From: Skeletonema tropicum
Taxonomy: Eukaryota > Bacillariophyta > Thalassiosirophyceae > Thalassiosirales > Thalassiosiraceae
Length of the DNA stretch: 64,000 nucleotides
Direction: 5' to 3'
Assembly: GCA_037178625.1 (NCBI GenBank)
Contig: CM074137.1
Location: 806,001 to 870,000 of the forward strand
Position 1 is the first letter of the stretch, and the number at the start of each line of letters is the position of its first letter. The translations under genes and the position numbers were made by a program. Below are positions 60,343-64,000 of this stretch, in pieces. The notes under the pieces are model-generated. The model worked only from the letters and a program-made list of their open reading frames with translations, was not told the DNA's origin and did no database searches.

Positions 60343-62820
60343 TCATGACCACTGTTTTTGCCACTCCCTTTCATACACATAAACTCCTCGGATCTTCCAA
60401 TATGCCTCCTTCAACTCATCCGGATTACTCTCTACCCACTCATTACAAGTCTTGAATTTCTTGAACTGTAGTGCAAGTGAAAGTGAAGAGCCGAGCGTTA
60501 GTGGTTGAGTTTGAGAGAGGAGATACCTCTCAAAAAATTTATACATGCATCGTAAAAATCTTACCTGTTTCGGACAATCCATAAAGTAGCGATTACCAGC
60601 CACCGAGCCACAAAACGCCAGGTTGATGACAAGACGCATATTACGAAAGTGTCCCGATGGACAGTTTGTTCCATCACCTATTGGAAAGTGTCCATAGGGT
60701 AGTCCCCATTGATTGGTATCTGGTGCGACTCGCGTACTCAAGTCTTCATTCGTGGCTGTTCGGAGGGCATCACGTAAATTGCTTGGGACTCTCCCATGAG
60801 GCGAAAATACCCATGTCCTAATGTGCTTGTAGACAGGATCCCACTCCAAGGCGTACACTCCACCTCCATTTTGATTCAGTGGTACGCCCAATGACCTTCC
60901 CTCCGTTTTCAGATCGGAAGCCACACAGCCTTGGTTAAGCCATTGATGAGGATCGTATACAAAACAATCCTGAGCATATCGAAATGTCATATCAGGAATC
61001 CCCGTCTTTTTATCCGGTATACCAACAGCAGTATCCCAAGTACCCGTCTTGCTACCCTCGGGAACATCATCCATACGACATACTTTCGTGGTATGCAATG
61101 CCGTCTTGGCGGTATCTTGATAATTCACTCCTTCGACTATATCAATTTCACCATTCACGGGCCAATTCGCTTCGTCAGTCAACCAGAATGCAGGCCAGGT
61201 ACCACATCCAGCGGGCATGTGCCGCAAGTCAATGATGAAAAGACCACGGTTGAACCGACGACGACCTTCGAGACGGACGGAATTGCGAGGGCCTTCTGGA
61301 GTGGGAGTGGTGGATATCATGACAAATGTTTCTTCTGGTACGTCGCTTGATTGGTCTGGATTGAAGGGTTCCAGTTTGGGTGGCTTCATTTCCTTCATTT
61401 CTAGTTGCTGCTTTGCCTGTTCTTGCTCTTGTGGTAGTTCTATCACTTCCAGTAAACGATTCGCTTTCTTCTCCTTAGTGATACTGTCATTAGCATGCTC
61501 TATCTGGTCGCTTGTTCCAGAAGAATTAGTATCATCATCATTCGACTTTTTCTTGTCATGTGTTTTACTCTTCTTCTTCTCGGCAGCAGCCTCCTCTTCC
61601 TCTTGTTTCTCCTCATCCAACTTTTTCCTCTTCAACTGATCCAAAAATGCCAAATCTTCCGCAAGCCAATCCTCTTCCGCTCTTGGATCACCATCCTCAT
61701 AAATTTCAATCATATCACCCAACCCAACCGTCTCGGTAACCACCTCCACAATCCCCTCCTCACGTGCAACTTGTTCCGATACATACATGATATGTCCATT
61801 CGATCCAGCCGAGTCTTTTCCAGCATAAAAGTCGTAATATTGCCAAAAATCATGCCCGACTTGTGCCTCAATGATTTTGTAGGGTCCTACTGGTTGTCGG
61901 GGGGGTCCTACGGCAATGGTTCCAAGTGCCAATGCGACACATACCAGTAAGATGAGGACGGCGGTGATCCCTACCATGGTGAGGACTTGATGTAGTACCT
62001 TGCGTTGTCGTTGTTTTTCGTACTCCAATAGGTCTTCACGTTCCATCATACCTGGGGGACCTTTATCAAAAGAGGCAGTACGCATTTTTCGTGTGGATTC
62101 TTGCATCCGTTCCAATACTCCCTTCTTTTTTTGTTCCATCATTTCTTGACCCTCAATATTCTCCTCATCATCATCATTTTCCTCCTTCTTCTTATCCTGC
62201 TGTTGCTTATGTAACAGTGCAGAAGCAATGCCACTAGCATCCAAATTCAAACTCTTGCGCAGAATGTCATGTTCTAAGCGTGTATTCCCTTGAGCTTCGA
62301 GTAATTGATTTCCGATGGCATCGACCATACGCCTTGTACTTGGACGTCGTCGTTGAGGACCACTACTAATTGCTCGTTGTTGTTGCTGGTCAACGACAAC
62401 TACAGTCTTATTTTGTGTTGCATTATTATCCCTCTCTGCTGCGGACAAATATTTCAAATCATCTGCCGTCAATACGGAATTCTCACCACCACCACCACCA
62501 CCGTAATTCTCACCACTACTACCATGCATCGAAAACGAGGACATGCTATCGTCATCATCGTCATCACTCTTGAGTAACTTATTGACAGAATCGGAATCAC
62601 CAATATTATCACTATTTAATCGTTTGGCACTTTTTTCCATCTCTTCAATGGAAATGGAACCGATTTGTGGTGGATGATGTTGGAATGGCAATTGACCTTC
62701 CGTCGCTGCTGTTGCTACAGGTGGAGCAGAGGCGGACGATAGAAGAGAGGTACTTTCATCTTCGGTTGGGTTGGACTTGCCTCTGGGAGGAGTTATGGAT
62801 TGTTTAATTTTCTGAAACAT
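60343..62820 (-). CDS. Kre6-like GH16 glucan transglycosylase, type II membrane protein
   Basis: Exons 62820-60565 and 60465-60343 with a 99-nt intron (GTAAGA donor, CTACAG acceptor); because 99 is a multiple of three, unspliced sequence stays open. Mature product 792 residues. A long cytosolic Asp/Ser/Gln-rich tail is followed by one membrane anchor (VLHQVLTMVGITAVLILLVC, about 275-305) and a lumenal domain. The GH16 site is NGEIDIVEGVNY (Glu558, Asp560, Glu563, the E-x-D-x-x-E motif), with CGTWPAFWLT before it. This form, rather than a secreted laminarinase, matches Kre6/Skn1-type proteins, which in diatoms are proposed to make the beta-1,6 branches of chrysolaminaran. A charged Glu/Lys-rich insert interrupts the lumenal domain. 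Catalytic role inferred from family. Confidence 0.85.
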   Translation of the reverse strand: MFQKIKQSITPPRGKSNPTEDESTSLLSSASAPPVATAATEGQLPFQHHPPQIGSISIEEMEKSAKRLNSDNIGDSDSVNKLLKSDDDDDDSMSSFSMHGSSGENYGGGGGGENSVLTADDLKYLSAAERDNNATQNKTVVVVDQQQQRAISSGPQRRRPSTRRMVDAIGNQLLEAQGNTRLEHDILRKSLNLDASGIASALLHKQQQDKKKEENDDDEENIEGQEMMEQKKKGVLERMQESTRKMRTASFDKGPPGMMEREDLLEYEKQRQRKVLHQVLTMVGITAVLILLVCVALALGTIAVGPPRQPVGPYKIIEAQVGHDFWQYYDFYAGKDSAGSNGHIMYVSEQVAREEGIVEVVTETVGLGDMIEIYEDGDPRAEEDWLAEDLAFLDQLKRKKLDEEKQEEEEAAAEKKKSKTHDKKKSNDDDTNSSGTSDQIEHANDSITKEKKANRLLEVIELPQEQEQAKQQLEMKEMKPPKLEPFNPDQSSDVPEETFVMISTTPTPEGPRNSVRLEGRRRFNRGLFIIDLRHMPAGCGTWPAFWLTDEANWPVNGEIDIVEGVNYQDTAKTALHTTKVCRMDDVPEGSKTGTWDTAVGIPDKKTGIPDMTFRYAQDCFVYDPHQWLNQGCVASDLKTEGRSLGVPLNQNGGGVYALEWDPVYKHIRTWVFSPHGRVPSNLRDALRTATNEDLSTRVAPDTNQWGLPYGHFPIGDGTNCPSGHFRNMRLVINLAFCGSVAGNRYFMDCPKQVRFLRCMYKFFERYLLSQTQPLTLGSSLSLALQFKKFKTCNEWVESNPDELKEAYWKIRGVYVYEREWQKQWS

Positions 62821-63200
62821 AGTGGAATCTACTCGTACTTTGAGACTTTAAGTTTTATATCTCGTGCATATGATATGTCCATGTCCTGAGCAAAGCGCCG
62901 TATACTCTTCTGTGCGACAGTAGCAGCTACTGCTGTTATCAGCTCGCTGCTTTATGAAATGTCTGTGTTAGACGATAAGGATGATGCATGCCAAAGAGTT
63001 CCACCTCGTTTGTGTGTTCCTCGGTGCTCGGGGTATTGTATTGGCGTTTTTGAGAAGGGAACGTGAAAAAGTGATAAAATGGAGCCCTATTGGGCGCTCC
63101 CCGCCCGCCCCCTATTATCCTGGAGGCAAGCCCGCCCGCCCCTGTCCTTTCATTTTTTAGGCGAGACCACTCGCGAGACTAAACAACATCAACATCAACC
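62821..63200. other. Divergent upstream region
   Basis: Between the GH16 gene and the plus-strand gene at the right edge. GC-rich CCCGCCCGCCCC tracts occur twice (63100 and 63131). No further element assigned. Confidence 0.35.
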
Positions 63201-64000
63201 ATGGCAGCCGATACCCCCACCAACGGTAGGGGCGGCAGCAATCTCACCTCACTCTCAAAGACGACGACAACAACGATGAAGGAAATTCCCTTTCTTCAGC
63301 ATTTATCACCAATTTCTCTGAGCAGCGGCGGAGGTGGCAGCAGCGGCAATGAGGGCAGCATTTCAGATGCCTCAAAAAATAATAACAACAACGGCGATGG
63401 TAATACTCGTCGCTATACAGTTGCCACAATCAGCAACGATGGATCTTCTTCTAACGTTCCTCAAGGTGCATTTGGACTAGTTCTTTGTGAGCAATCATCA
63501 GACGTGAATAGCAGCAATGAGGAATGCCCGTCACGCATAACAAATAATATGATGATGGCATCAGACTTGATTGCACCTGACCATGATAGGAATAAACTGC
63601 CACCATCATCATTATCATCATACCTGCCTTTCAACTTTTTCATGAAAAAATCCAACAAGGAACAACGACAGCTCATGCTTGGTCTCACATCCTCGACATA
63701 TTCACAATATGATGATACACTCATTTGTACCAATGGAATTATCTCGGGTAATTATGGAGTGATGCGAATTACCACTCGTCATGCGGGTAATACTGCCACC
63801 ACCACCACCTCAATGAATGATGATGATAGCATTATGTCAAAGGGAAGAAAAGCGCAGAATGTATTGTTGGATCTTTCGTCACTTCTCAACAATACAAATA
63901 ATAGTGATGAAACTGCGGTAATCACGATTGTCAAGACGGCATGTTTCCTTGTCCACCCTGAAACCAACAACAACAATGTTACTGAGAATGAAGAAGAGCA
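63201..64000 (+). CDS. Unknown protein, 5' part, runs off the window
   Basis: The frame from ATG 63201 (context ACCATGG, favourable) stays open for 266 codons to the window end. It begins MAADTPTNGRGGSNLTSLS, rich in Ser, Thr, Gly and Asn, with later segments of more ordered look (LPFNFFMKKSNKEQRQLMLG, TLICTNGIISGNYGVMRITT, VITIVKTACFLVHPE). No family recognised. Uninterrupted length and start context support a real gene. Confidence 0.65.
   Translation, partial: MAADTPTNGRGGSNLTSLSKTTTTTMKEIPFLQHLSPISLSSGGGGSSGNEGSISDASKNNNNNGDGNTRRYTVATISNDGSSSNVPQGAFGLVLCEQSSDVNSSNEECPSRITNNMMMASDLIAPDHDRNKLPPSSLSSYLPFNFFMKKSNKEQRQLMLGLTSSTYSQYDDTLICTNGIISGNYGVMRITTRHAGNTATTTTSMNDDDSIMSKGRKAQNVLLDLSSLLNNTNNSDETAVITIVKTACFLVHPETNNNNVTENEEE

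Overview
This is nuclear DNA of a photosynthetic stramenopile, most likely a centric diatom. Genes are dense and carry few introns, which are mostly about 70-340 nt with GT-AG ends. Several products begin with a signal peptide followed by a plastid-type cleavage region (heme oxygenase, amine-oxidoreductase-like flavoprotein, ChaN-like protein). There is a Kre6-type GH16 enzyme of the kind tied to chrysolaminaran, and Ser/Thr/Pro-repeat surface proteins typical of diatoms. I compared nothing against a database, so the assignment rests on motifs.

1-9 kb: the 5' part of fibrillarin (minus, running off the left edge), a divergent coiled-coil protein, a Golgi-type sulfotransferase, a signal-peptide-peptidase-like protease (SPPL2 type) and a divergently transcribed plastid heme oxygenase. 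9-17.4 kb: an LRR receptor-like gene made of tandem one-repeat exons, embedded in three clusters of a ~175-205 bp satellite-like repeat, one of them inverted, plus a tRNA-headed SINE. 17.4-25.4 kb: a flavoprotein, a Mutator-like MITE with a 10-bp target duplication, a Kazal/cysteine-rich remnant, an F-box/SirB1 protein, and an aldo/keto reductase whose exon is split by a SINE fragment. 25.4-35.4 kb: repeat-rich block with a small TIR element, a long SINE copy, a 2.97-kb DDE transposon with TA flanks and a frameshifted transposase, and a discoidin-domain surface protein gene hit by another SINE fragment and a frameshift.

35.4-57 kb: Vta1/LIP5, a small membrane protein, a DnaJ-KH-U-box fusion, a heavily frameshifted ankyrin-EF-hand-kinase-CaaX gene, a ChaN-like plastid protein, an acidic unknown protein, a patatin-like lipase with a 5-bp duplication that breaks frame, and a tandem pair of paralogous unknown genes. 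57-64 kb: a fifth SINE fragment, a 1.84-kb TIR element without a transposase, the GH16 gene and the start of an unknown gene at the right edge.

Themes: vesicle traffic and membrane proteolysis (Vta1, SPPL2), plastid heme/redox proteins, glycan handling (sulfotransferase, GH16), surface receptors, and a young wave of short retroposed elements, two of which sit inside coding exons. Many frame breaks fall on homopolymers and cluster in likely multicopy genes, so part of the apparent pseudogenisation could be unpolished assembly error.
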